A stretch of DNA of 64,000 nucleotides, from NCBI RefSeq assembly GCF_025165795.1, contig NZ_JAJAGO010000005.1, positions 310,001 through 374,000 of the forward strand, written 5' to 3'. The notes beneath the pieces are model-generated. The model saw only the letters and a program-made list of their open reading frames with translations. It did not search any database and was not told where the DNA came from. The DNA comes from Streptomyces gossypii (lineage in GTDB: Bacteria; Actinomycetota; Actinomycetes; Streptomycetales; Streptomycetaceae). Shown in pieces: positions 42,132 through 53,214 of the stretch (positions are counted from its first letter, which is position 1; each line of letters starts with the position of its first letter). Both the position numbers and the translations under genes were made by a program.

Positions 42132-44453
42132 ATGTCCGTCCGAAGTCTGCGAAGAACGCGCGGGCCGGTCACGTTACTGCTGGCGGTGTTACTGGCCGCC
42201 GTCTCACTGGGCGCCCCGCCCGCGTTCAGCGCGAGCGCGGCCGTGATCGACACGTCCGCCTACTACCAACTGGTCTCACGCCACAGTGGCAAGGCCATCG
42301 ACATCTCCGAAAGGTCCACCGCCGACGGCGCCGAGGTCGTCCAGTGGACCCCTGGAACCGCCGCCAACCAGCAGTTCCAGTTCGTCGATTCGGGCAACGG
42401 GTACTACCGGATCATGGCCCGGCACAGTGGCAAGGTGCTCGACGTCGAGGGGTGGTCCACGGCCAACGGCGCGAACGTCATGCAGTGGACGGACAACAAT
42501 GCCGTCAATCAGCAGTTCAGCGTGGTCGACATCGACAGCCAGTATGTGCAGCTGATCAACCGCAACAGCGGCAAGGCTCTGGACGTCTGGGAGCAGTCGG
42601 CGGAGGACGGCGCCCGGATCTCGCAGTACGACGACGTCGACGGCTTCAATCAGCAGTGGCGGCTGGTCAAGGTCGACGGCGGCACCGACCCGGATCCCGA
42701 TCCGCCGGTCGGTGAGGCCCGGCAGATGGAGGACCTGAACCGGGGCCTGGTATCGGTGCGTTCAGGCTCGGGCAATCTGGTGTCCTGGCGGCTGCTGGGC
42801 ACCGAGAGCTACGACACGGCGTTCAACGTATACCGCAACGGCGCGAAGGTGAACGGCTCGCCGGTCACCGACTCCACCAACTACCGTGACAACGACGCAC
42901 CTTCGGATGCCTCGTACACCGTGCGCGCGGTGGTGGACGGCACGGAGCAGCCGGCTTCGGAGTCCTCGCTGCGCTTCACCGGCGGCAACTACCTGGATGT
43001 GCCGCTGTCTTCGCCCGGCTCGGGTTACACGCCCGTGGAGGCCAGCCCGGGTGACGTGGACGGCGACGGGCAGTACGAGCTGATCGTCAAGTGGGACCCT
43101 GCCAACGCGAAGGACAACTCGCAGGACGGCGTCACCGGAAACGTCTACATCGACGCCTACCGGCTCAACGGCCAGCGGCTGTGGCGTATCGACCTGGGCC
43201 GCAACATCCGGGCCGGGGCGCACTACACGCAGTTCCAGGTGTACGACTACGATGGCGACGGCCGCGCCGAGGTGGCCATGAAGACGGCGGACGCCACGCG
43301 CGACGGCCAGGGCACGGTCATCGGCAGCGCAGGCGCCGACCACCGCAACTCCGGCGGCTACATCCTGGCCGGACCCGAGTACCTGACCATGTTCAACGGT
43401 CTGACCGGCGCAGCGATGTCCACCGTCAACTACGATCCGCCGCGCGGCAACGTCTCCTCCTGGGGCGACAACTACGGCAATCGCGTGGACCGCTTCCTGG
43501 CCGGCACCGCCTACCTCGACGGCCAGCGGCCCTCCCTGATCATGGCCCGCGGCTACTACACCCGCGCCGTCATCGCGGCCTGGGACTTCCGCAACGGGCA
43601 GCTTGTCAAGCGCTGGAAGTTCGACTCCAACTCCTCCGGCAACGGCGCCGCGTACGGTCAGGGCAACCACCAGCTGTCCATCGCCGACGTCGACACCGAC
43701 GGCCGCCAGGAAATCGTCTACGGCTCCGCGACCATCGACGACAACGGCCGCCTGATGTACTCCACGGGCTTCGGCCACGGCGACGCCCTGCACGTCGGCG
43801 ACTTCGTGCCCAACCGCGCCGGCCTGGAGGTCTTCTCCATCCACGAGTCGAGCAACCAGCCCGGCTCCGACCTGCACGACGCCCGCACCGGGCAGGTCAT
43901 CCACCGCACCCCCACCAGTGGCTCCAACGAGGGACCGGGCCGCGGCGTGGCCAGTGACATCTACGCCGGCAACGCGGGCGCCGAGTTCTGGGGCTCCGGA
44001 CCGAACATGAGCAACCTGCGCAACTCCTCCGGCGGCAACGTCGGCCGCAACCCGTCCTCGGCGAACTTCCTCGCCTGGTGGGACGCCGACCCGGTGCGCG
44101 AACTCCTGAACGGCACCCAGGTCGACAAGTACGGCACCGGCGGCGACTCCCGGCTGCTCACCGGCAGCGGCGTCGCCTCCAGCAACGGCACCAAGTCCAC
44201 CCCGGTGCTCTCGGGCGACCTTTTCGGCGACTGGCGCGAGGAGGTCATCTGGCGCCACTCCGGCAACAACGCCCTGCGCATCTACGCCACGTCCACCCCC
44301 ACGACCACCAAACTGCACACCCTGGCCCACGATGCCCAGTACCGCGTCGCCCTGGCCTGGCAGAACACCTCCTACAACCAGCCGCCCCACCCCAGCTACT
44401 TCCTCGGCTCCGGCATGACCCGCCCGCCGCAGCCCAACATCTACGTGCGCTGA
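42132..44453 (+). CDS. Secreted rhamnogalacturonan lyase (PL11) with ricin-type CBM
   Basis: A 773-residue exported enzyme. The signal peptide spans residues 1-37 (RRTRGPVTLLLAVLLAAVSLGAPPAFSASA). A ricin-B/CBM13-like module at ~42-190 has three repeats, each with HSGKAIDIS/HSGKVLDVE/NSGKALDVW and a QQF/QQW end. A PDPDPP linker follows, then the PL11 catalytic domain (~196-773) with EDLNRGLVSVRSGSGNLVSWRLLG, VYDYDGDGRAEVAMKTADAT and LFGDWREEVIWR. It cleaves the rhamnose-galacturonate backbone of pectin outside the cell. LacI-type operators precede it, and a terminator at 44493 makes it a likely single-gene unit. Confidence 0.93.
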   Translation: MSVRSLRRTRGPVTLLLAVLLAAVSLGAPPAFSASAAVIDTSAYYQLVSRHSGKAIDISERSTADGAEVVQWTPGTAANQQFQFVDSGNGYYRIMARHSGKVLDVEGWSTANGANVMQWTDNNAVNQQFSVVDIDSQYVQLINRNSGKALDVWEQSAEDGARISQYDDVDGFNQQWRLVKVDGGTDPDPDPPVGEARQMEDLNRGLVSVRSGSGNLVSWRLLGTESYDTAFNVYRNGAKVNGSPVTDSTNYRDNDAPSDASYTVRAVVDGTEQPASESSLRFTGGNYLDVPLSSPGSGYTPVEASPGDVDGDGQYELIVKWDPANAKDNSQDGVTGNVYIDAYRLNGQRLWRIDLGRNIRAGAHYTQFQVYDYDGDGRAEVAMKTADATRDGQGTVIGSAGADHRNSGGYILAGPEYLTMFNGLTGAAMSTVNYDPPRGNVSSWGDNYGNRVDRFLAGTAYLDGQRPSLIMARGYYTRAVIAAWDFRNGQLVKRWKFDSNSSGNGAAYGQGNHQLSIADVDTDGRQEIVYGSATIDDNGRLMYSTGFGHGDALHVGDFVPNRAGLEVFSIHESSNQPGSDLHDARTGQVIHRTPTSGSNEGPGRGVASDIYAGNAGAEFWGSGPNMSNLRNSSGGNVGRNPSSANFLAWWDADPVRELLNGTQVDKYGTGGDSRLLTGSGVASSNGTKSTPVLSGDLFGDWREEVIWRHSGNNALRIYATSTPTTTKLHTLAHDAQYRVALAWQNTSYNQPPHPSYFLGSGMTRPPQPNIYVR

Positions 44454-44492
44454 CGGCACCCCGCCGGCACCCGGGAAGGAACAACACCTCCA

Positions 44493-44519
44493 GGCCGGCC
44501 GGGACAGCCCCGGCCGGCC
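44493..44519 (+). terminator. Hairpin terminator after rhamnogalacturonan lyase
   Basis: GGCCGGCCGGG and CCCGGCCGGCC form a perfect 11-bp stem around a 5-nt loop, 39 bp after the lyase stop. Confidence 0.7.
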
Positions 44520-44638
44520 GACAGGCCCCGGACCGACGACGAACGTGAAGGTGGTGGTCCCGGCCGCCGAAGACCTGGACGCCGGCTCCCCACATCAGCC
44601 AGCCAACCATTCGCTCATCTCACATCAGGAGTCCTCGG

Positions 44639-45931
44639 ATGCAACGACGCACCTTCCTGACCCTGAGCGCAGTCGCAGCGACGGGCGCGGGCGTGTCCCT
44701 GCTCGGCGCCGGGCAGGCGTTCGCCGACCCCGCCCCGGCCCAGCCGTACGCCGTAGGCGTGCGCCGGTACAACTGGACCCGCGGCAGCCGCCCGTGCACC
44801 ACCTACGTCTACTACCCCGCCACCGGCACCCCCGGCGGCAACCCGGTGACGGACGCCCCGGTCGCCAACGGCGTCTTCCCCGTCTACAACATGACCCACG
44901 GCTTCGGGAGCAGCCCGCAGAACTCCCTGTTCATCATCCGGGCCCTGGCCTCGGCGGGCTTCATCGTCCCCGCACCGCACTTCAACCACAGCTTCACCGA
45001 CGTCAGGAACGGCAACACCTCCAAGGACGTCTCGCAGATCATCACCAACACCCTCGCGCTCAACGCGAGCGGTCCGCTGGCCGGGCACATCAACACCGGT
45101 ATCGGCGTCGGCGTCTCCGGCCACTCCCTGGGCGGCATGGTCACCCACGGCCTGCTCACCTCCTGGCCCGACAGCCGGATCATCTCCGCCAACCCCCAGT
45201 CCTGCGAGGACATGGGCAACCCGTCCTCCTCCGTCAACGCCAAGGTCCTCTTCGTCCACGGCGACCGCGACTCGACCACCCAGTACTCCTCCGCCCGGCA
45301 GGCGTACACCGAGATGACCTGGCCCAAGGCGTTCCTCACCTTCGTCGGCGGCAGCCACACCAGCTTCTGGAGCGACCAACGCTTCCCGAGGACCGTCGTC
45401 GACTGGGCCCGCTGGACCATGTACGGCGACACCGCCGCACGCGACCGCCTCCCCGCCGACGCGTCCGGGGCCAACACCAGGTGGGAAGCCCAGCTGGGCG
45501 ACACCCCCGGCGGCCCGGGCTACTACCGCCTGGTCGCCCAGCACAGCGGCAAGACGGCCGACATCAGCGAGGCATCCACCGCGGCCGGGGCGAGACTTCT
45601 CCAGTGGACGGCCGGCAGCGGACTCCACCAGCAGTTCGAGTTCCTGGACTCCGGCGACGGTCACGTCCGCGTCAAGGCCCGCCACTCGGGCCTGGTGCTC
45701 CAGGCCACCGGCAACGAAGGCGGCAGCGAGGTCACCCAGCAGCCCGACACCGGCGCCGCCGGCCAGCAGTGGAGGATCGTCGACCACGGCGACGGCACGG
45801 TCAGCCTGGTCAATCGGGCCAGCGGCCTGGCCATGGACGTCTGGGAATACTCCACGGCTGACGGAGCCCGCATTTCCCAATGGACCTACACCGGCAACGC
45901 CAACCAGCGCTTCACGCGCCAACGCGTCTGA
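44639..45931 (+). CDS. Secreted alpha/beta-hydrolase with C-terminal ricin-type module
   Basis: A 430-residue exported protein. The Tat-type signal is MQRRTFLTLSAVAATGAGVSL.. ending AQAFA-like at ~29 (LLGAGQAFADP). The hydrolase domain (~30-280) has the nucleophile motif GVSGHSLGGMV near residue 160, VLFVHGDRDSTT (Asp) and FVGGSHTSFW (His), resembling chlorophyllase/cutinase-like lipases and polyester or acetyl esterases. The ricin-type module (~295-430) has QHSGKTADISEASTAAGARLLQW, RHSGLVLQ and RASGLAMDVWEYSTADGARISQW and is closely similar to the module of the upstream lyase. It probably deacylates pectin or another plant polymer, but the substrate is unproven. Confidence 0.82.
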   Translation: MQRRTFLTLSAVAATGAGVSLLGAGQAFADPAPAQPYAVGVRRYNWTRGSRPCTTYVYYPATGTPGGNPVTDAPVANGVFPVYNMTHGFGSSPQNSLFIIRALASAGFIVPAPHFNHSFTDVRNGNTSKDVSQIITNTLALNASGPLAGHINTGIGVGVSGHSLGGMVTHGLLTSWPDSRIISANPQSCEDMGNPSSSVNAKVLFVHGDRDSTTQYSSARQAYTEMTWPKAFLTFVGGSHTSFWSDQRFPRTVVDWARWTMYGDTAARDRLPADASGANTRWEAQLGDTPGGPGYYRLVAQHSGKTADISEASTAAGARLLQWTAGSGLHQQFEFLDSGDGHVRVKARHSGLVLQATGNEGGSEVTQQPDTGAAGQQWRIVDHGDGTVSLVNRASGLAMDVWEYSTADGARISQWTYTGNANQRFTRQRV

Positions 45932-46027
45932 GCCCGCCGGCCGGGGCCCGGATCGAGCGACACGGCTTCCACGCCCTGCGCCACTGCCTCGCGCGGGCGC
46001 GCGAGGCACCGCCGCCGTCGACGCGAT

Positions 46028-46078
46028 CCGCCGCCCTCTTCCGAACCAGCGTTCAGCCTGGTCAGGGAAGGGCGGCGG
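46028..46078. terminator. Bidirectional terminator between esterase and XRE-MurA genes
   Basis: CCGCCGCCCT (46028-46037) pairs with AGGGCGGCGG (46069-46078). TTCC/GGAA and an inner ACCAG/CTGGT extend the stem. It ends 9 bp before the convergent XRE-MurA stop codon. Confidence 0.65.
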
Positions 46079-46087
46079 CCTTGTCGA

Positions 46088-47617
46088 TCAGATGTCGCGG
46101 AAGGTCTCGATCTGTGCCCCCACCTCGTTCAGCCGCTCGGCCAGGTCCTCGTAGCCGCGGTTGATCACATAGACGTTGCGCAGTACCGAGGTGCCCTCGG
46201 CGGCCATCATCGCCAGGAGGACGACGACGGCGGGCCGGAGTGCGGGCGGGCACATCATCTCGGCCGCGCGCCAGCGGATCGGGCCGTCGACCAGGACGCG
46301 GTGCGGGTCGAGGAGTTGCAGGCGGCCGCCCAGCCGGTTCAGGTCCGTCAGGTAGATCGCGCGGTTGTCGTAGACCCAGTCGTGAATGAGGGTCTGGCCC
46401 TGCGCGGCTGCGGCGATCGCCGCGAAGAAGGGGACGTTGTCGATGTTCAGTCCGGGGAACGGCATCGGGTGGATCTTGTCGATCGGCGCCTCCAGCTTGG
46501 ACGGGCGGACCGTCAGGTCCGTCAGCCGGGTGCGGCCGTTGTCCGCCGGGTACTCCGGGGTCCGGTCGAAGTCGAGACCCATCTCCTCCAGCACGGCGAG
46601 CTCGATCTCCAGGAACTCCGCCGGCACCCGGCGTACCGTCAGTTCGGATTCGGTCACCACTGCCGCGGTGAGCAGGCTCATCGCCTCCACCGGGTCCTCG
46701 GAGGGGGAGTAGTCGACGTCCACGTCGATCTGGGCCATTCCGTGCACGGTCAGGCTGGTCGTCCCGACGCCCTCGACCCGGACGCCGAGCTGCTCCAGGA
46801 AGAAGCACAGGTCCTGGACCATGTAGTTGGAGGAGGCGTTCCGGATGACCGTCACCCCGTCGTGCCGGGCCGCCGCCAGCAGCGCGTTCTCGGTGACGGT
46901 GTCGCCCCGCTCGGTCAGCACGATCGGGCGGTCCGGCGTGATGGAGCGGTCGACGCGGGCGTGGTAGATCCCGTCTGTCGCCGTGATCTCCAGGCCGAAG
47001 CGGCGCAGCGCGATCATGTGCGGCTGCACGGTGCGCGTGCCGAGGTCGCAGCCACCGGCGTAGGGGATGCGGAACTGCTCGGCCCGGTGCAGCAGCGGTC
47101 CGAGGAACATGATGATGCTGCGCGTACGCCGGGCCGCGTCCGCGTTCATGGCGTCGAGGTCGAGTTCGGCGGGCGGCACGATCTCCAAGTCCGCGCCGTC
47201 GTTGATCCAGCGGGAGCGGACGCCGATGGAGCTCAGTACCTCAAGGATGCGATAGACCTCCTCTATCCGCGCCACCCGGCGCAGGACCGTGCGCCCGGAG
47301 TTGAGGAGTGCGGCGCACAGCAGGCCGACGCATGCGTTCTTGCTGGTCTTGACGTCGATGCTGCCCGACAACTGCCGCCCGCCGACGACCCGCAGATGCA
47401 TCGGGCCGGAGTAGCCGAGCGAGACGATCTCGCTGTCCAGCGCCTCCGAGATCCGGGCGATCATCTCCAGGCTGATGTTCTGGTTACCACGCTCGATGCG
47501 GTTGACCGCGCTCTGGCTGGTGCCCAGGGCTTCGGCGAGCTGCGTCTGCGTCCAGCCGCGATGCTGGCGTGCGTCACGGATCAATTGCCCGATACGGGCG
47601 AGGTAGTCGTCGCTCAT
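46088..47617 (-). CDS. XRE-type HTH fused to MurA-like enolpyruvyl transferase
   Basis: A 509-residue fusion. Residues 8-62 are an XRE/Cro-type helix-turn-helix (IRDARQHRGWTQTQLAEALGTSQSAVNRIERGNQNISLEMIARISEAL). Residues ~73-509 are a UDP-GlcNAc 1-carboxyvinyltransferase fold. Conserved features present are the SKNAC Lys-Asn, the catalytic-loop Cys at ~190 in AGGCDLGTRT and the Asp in PGLNIDNVPFF. The usual D-L-R-A motif (E. coli D369) reads A-L-R-P here (Ala ~459), and the I-D-R-G-Y motif reads INRGYE. It corresponds to S. coelicolor SCO5998. A palindrome 10 bp before the ATG suggests autoregulation. It could be an enzyme, a UDP-GlcNAc-sensing regulator, or both. Confidence 0.88.
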   Translation of the reverse strand: MSDDYLARIGQLIRDARQHRGWTQTQLAEALGTSQSAVNRIERGNQNISLEMIARISEALDSEIVSLGYSGPMHLRVVGGRQLSGSIDVKTSKNACVGLLCAALLNSGRTVLRRVARIEEVYRILEVLSSIGVRSRWINDGADLEIVPPAELDLDAMNADAARRTRSIIMFLGPLLHRAEQFRIPYAGGCDLGTRTVQPHMIALRRFGLEITATDGIYHARVDRSITPDRPIVLTERGDTVTENALLAAARHDGVTVIRNASSNYMVQDLCFFLEQLGVRVEGVGTTSLTVHGMAQIDVDVDYSPSEDPVEAMSLLTAAVVTESELTVRRVPAEFLEIELAVLEEMGLDFDRTPEYPADNGRTRLTDLTVRPSKLEAPIDKIHPMPFPGLNIDNVPFFAAIAAAAQGQTLIHDWVYDNRAIYLTDLNRLGGRLQLLDPHRVLVDGPIRWRAAEMMCPPALRPAVVVLLAMMAAEGTSVLRNVYVINRGYEDLAERLNEVGAQIETFRDI

Positions 47618-47627
47618 GTGGTCTACG

Positions 47628-47647
47628 CTATCTCAGATATGAGATAG
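47628..47647. promoter_or_regulatory. 20-bp palindrome at the XRE-MurA promoter
   Basis: CTATCTCAGATATGAGATAG, palindromic except for one central pair, ends 10 bp upstream of the XRE-MurA start codon. The half-site arrangement TATCTC-N6-GAGATA recurs in the aconitase promoter at 48466. It overlaps the expected promoter or leader, fitting repression. Confidence 0.75.
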
Positions 47648-47967
47648 CCACTTCGTTGGGTGCGTCCAATCGGGTGGTCTGCCGACCTTCGCCCAACTTC
47701 TGCCCGGGCGCCGCCCGACGGGTGGCGCGAATCTGCTCGCCGCTCCAGTCTCTCCGACCGCGCCAGGCTCCGCACGGCGAGCGGCACCCCCGGGCGGGGG
47801 CGGGCGGCCGTAGTGCGGAACCAGTGGACGTGGCAGCCTGTGGGGCCGAGTGCGGCCCGAGCGGGGAGTGCCATGCCCATGAGATCCGTGATCCGTCCGA
47901 CCCGTCCGATCCGTCCTGTGGCAGCCCGGCGGTGACGGCCGATCAGGCCCGCGACCACGCGGAGGCG

Positions 47968-48330
47968 ATGGCCGGCCGCCCATGGTTCGCGGCGAACGAG
48001 GTGCTGGCCTTCCTGCTGGAGCTGACGGCGCTGGCCGCTCTGGGCTGGTGGGGCTTCTCGGCCGGAAGCGGTGCCGTGTTCCCGTGGCTGCTGGGCTTGG
48101 GGACGCCCCTCGCGGCGATGCTGGCGTGGGGGGCGTTCGCCGCACCGCGCGCACGGGTACGGCTGCCGCTGGCCGGGGTCCTGTGCGTCAAGGCGGTGGT
48201 GCTCGGCGGCGGTGCCCTGGCGGTCTACGGAGTCGGCCATCCGGTCGCGGCGGCCGTGCTCGGTCTGGTGACGCTCGTGAACGCCGCCCTGTCGGAGGCG
48301 TACCGCCGCAGGATGCAGCTTCGGCCCTGA
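47968..48330 (+). CDS. DUF2568 (YrdB-like) four-helix membrane protein
   Basis: A 120-residue integral membrane protein with four hydrophobic helices (ANEVLAFLLELTALAALGWWGF; VFPWLLGLGTPLAAMLAWGAF; LPLAGVLCVKAVVLGGGALAVYG; VAAAVLGLVTLVNAAL), the DUF2568/YrdB pattern. The ATG at 47968 matches the family start. An in-frame GTG at 47932 would add 12 residues and has no better ribosome-binding site. It is divergent from XRE-MurA; function unknown. Confidence 0.75.
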   Translation: MAGRPWFAANEVLAFLLELTALAALGWWGFSAGSGAVFPWLLGLGTPLAAMLAWGAFAAPRARVRLPLAGVLCVKAVVLGGGALAVYGVGHPVAAAVLGLVTLVNAALSEAYRRRMQLRP

Positions 48331-48464
48331 CCTGTGGCCCTGACCTCCGTGCGGCGCTGACCTCCGTGCGGCCTGCGGCTCCCCGCTTTGCATGGCGCCG
48401 CCCGGGCTTTTCGTCGCGCCGCGCGCCGGGCTGGGCATGACCGCGCGGCGGTCGTGTACTAGAG

Positions 48465-48494
48465 TTATCTCGACATCGAGATAATCGAGATAAC
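48465..48494. promoter_or_regulatory. TATCTC/GAGATA operator upstream of aconitase
   Basis: TTATCTCGACATCGAGATAA (48465-48484) is a 20-bp palindrome with one mismatched central pair, followed directly by a third half-site TCGAGATAAC (48485-48494). Spacing TATCTC-N6-GAGATA equals that of the site at 47628. I recall that TamR, a MarR-family regulator in S. coelicolor, controls aconitase from a palindrome of this general kind, so it is one candidate ligand. Confidence 0.75.
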
Positions 48495-48521
48495 TGTCGA
48501 AGGCGCACACGCCACCGCCGC

Positions 48522-51328
<2,807 letters not shown>

Positions 51329-51370
51329 CCTGAGGAAGCCTCCAACTCATAAACGCACAGGTCACAAGGG

Positions 51371-51405
51371 CAGCGCCGTACCTCCATCCGTGGGGTGCGG
51401 CGCTG
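51371..51405 (+). terminator. Hairpin terminator after aconitase
   Basis: CAGCGCCGTACC pairs with GGTGCGGCGCTG (12 bp, one T-G wobble) around an 11-nt loop and is followed by TCTTAT. Confidence 0.8.
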
Positions 51406-51480
51406 TCTTATGTCCGAGAGGTCTCAACTCGGGAAAGACTCACGGCCGAAGGTGTCTTCGATCTTGCCCTGCCGACTGCA

Positions 51481-51496
51481 AGTGGACTATACCTGT
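51481..51496 (+). promoter_or_regulatory. Candidate DasR-responsive element upstream of ngcE
   Basis: AGTGGACTATACCTGT matches the DasR consensus AGTGGTCTAGACCACT at 12 of 16 positions and keeps the inverted TGG/ACC core. It is 174 bp upstream of ngcE. Control of an amino-sugar transporter by DasR would be expected. Confidence 0.4.
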
Positions 51497-51669
51497 CGGC
51501 ACCCCCGAGTGACCCGGCGCTGCGCCGGGGGGCTCCGGTGTGTACGAACCCAGCATTGCTGTACGACCCAAGCTTCAAATGACCCGCGGTGTCGGGCCCT
51601 TCACGCCAGTGGCGAGTCGACGGCAGACCGGTACACCGCCTGAGTCCTGGAGAAGGCGAGGACTTGAGC

Positions 51670-53091
51670 ATGGGATCCACTTCCGATGTCAACCGTCGTG
51701 ATGTCATCAAGCGTGCCGCGGCGCTCGGCCTGGTAGCCGTGCCCGGTATGACCGCGCTGTCGGCCTGTGCGAGCGGCAGCGACGACAGCGGTGACGACAA
51801 GGTCGACAAGGGCAAGAAGACCGATGAGAACCCTCTGGGCGTGAACAAGGAGGCCGGCGCTGAAGTCGTCATCTTCAACGGCGGCTATGGCGACCAGTAC
51901 GCCAAGGACGCGCACAAGGTCTATGAGAAGTCCTACGGCAAGGTCAAGCACGCCAGCACCCAGAAGATCCGCACCAAGATGCAGCCGCGGATGGTCAAGG
52001 GAAACCCGCCGGACGTCATCAACAACTCCGGTGCCGAGAACATGGACATCGCGAGCCTGATCGAGGACAAGCAGGTAGCCGACCTGGAGGCGCTGCTGGA
52101 CGCGCCGTCCCTCTTCGACAGCTCGAAGACGGTCAGGGAGATGCTGCTGCCCGGCGTGGTGGAGAAGGGCACCTTCGGTGGCGACAAGCTCTACCAGCTG
52201 AACTACTCGTACACCGTCTACGGCACCTGGTACTCCCAGACCGCCCTGGACAAGCTCGAGGTCGAGTACCCCAAGACCTGGGACGAGATGCTCGCCGTCT
52301 GCGCCAAGGCGAAGAAGGAGGGCATGGCGGGCTGGACGTACGCGGGCAAGCACCCGTATTACTTCGCCTTCACGATGTACCCCTTCATCGCCAAGATCGG
52401 CGGCGCCGACGTCCTCAAGGCGATCGACAACCTGGAGCCGGACGCCTGGAAGCACGAGGCCGTCAAGAAGGCGTTCGACGCCTACTACGAGCTGCGCGCC
52501 AAGGGGTACATCCTCAAGGGCACGCCCGGAATCGACCACATCCAGTCGCAGACGCAGTGGACCAAGGGCAACGCGCTGTTCCTGCCGAACGGCTCCTGGG
52601 TGGAGAACGAGGCAAGGAAGACGACGCCGAAGGACTTCAAGATGACGGTGGCTCCGCCCACCGGTCTCGACAAGTCCGACGCCATGCCCTTCGAGACGCT
52701 CTGGGCCGAGGCGAGCGAGCCGTTCATGGTGCCCGCGAAGGCCAAGAACGTCGAGGGCGGCATGGAGTGGCTGCGCGTCATGATGGGCAAGGAGTCGACG
52801 CAGAACTTCACCAAGCTCGTCTCCGCGCTGACCTGCGTCAAGGGGGCCGCCGACGGGGTCGAGCTGCCGTCGGGCCTCTCCTCGGCCAAGGCGGCGCTGG
52901 ACGCGGCCGGTGAGAACATCGTCAGCCCCCGGCTCCCGGACTGGTACCTGCAGCTCCACAAGGAGAAGGTCGGCGGCGCCATCGCCGCGATGATGGCCGG
53001 TGACATCAAGCCGGACGAGGCGGTCAAGCGCTGCCAGAAGGCGGCGGACGACCTGAGCGGCGACGACTCCATCAAGAAGTACAAGCGCTGA
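51670..53091 (+). CDS. ngcE: GlcNAc/chitobiose ABC transporter, substrate-binding lipoprotein
   Basis: A 473-residue family-1 solute-binding protein. The N-terminus has a twin-Arg stretch (NRRDVIKRAAALGLVAVPG) and a lipobox LSAC, giving a (Tat) lipoprotein. Sugar-binding features include VVIFNGGYGDQYAKDA, WTYAGKHPYYFAF and FLPNGSWVENEA. By order and sequence it corresponds to SCO6005, the NgcE-type N,N'-diacetylchitobiose/GlcNAc binding protein. The ATG at 51670 follows GAGG by 8 bp. First gene of ngcEFG; the ATPase is absent here, as usual for systems sharing MsiK. Confidence 0.9.
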   Translation: MGSTSDVNRRDVIKRAAALGLVAVPGMTALSACASGSDDSGDDKVDKGKKTDENPLGVNKEAGAEVVIFNGGYGDQYAKDAHKVYEKSYGKVKHASTQKIRTKMQPRMVKGNPPDVINNSGAENMDIASLIEDKQVADLEALLDAPSLFDSSKTVREMLLPGVVEKGTFGGDKLYQLNYSYTVYGTWYSQTALDKLEVEYPKTWDEMLAVCAKAKKEGMAGWTYAGKHPYYFAFTMYPFIAKIGGADVLKAIDNLEPDAWKHEAVKKAFDAYYELRAKGYILKGTPGIDHIQSQTQWTKGNALFLPNGSWVENEARKTTPKDFKMTVAPPTGLDKSDAMPFETLWAEASEPFMVPAKAKNVEGGMEWLRVMMGKESTQNFTKLVSALTCVKGAADGVELPSGLSSAKAALDAAGENIVSPRLPDWYLQLHKEKVGGAIAAMMAGDIKPDEAVKRCQKAADDLSGDDSIKKYKR

Positions 53092-53214
53092 GAGGCTGCG
53101 GCTGAGGTGCGGCACAGCTGACCGGACGGCGGCTGTGCCCGCCTCAGCAGACGGCCGCAGTCCATTGAGTCCATTCGGTCCATCGGTTCGATGGTGAGTA
53201 CGGAGCGGGGCGGC

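Noticed and set aside
47569..47967. A long N-terminal extension of the DUF2568 protein reaching back over the XRE-MurA promoter
   Set aside because: The extension would be Arg/Pro/Ser-rich, would overlap the operator palindrome, and has no ribosome-binding site. The membrane family begins near 47968.
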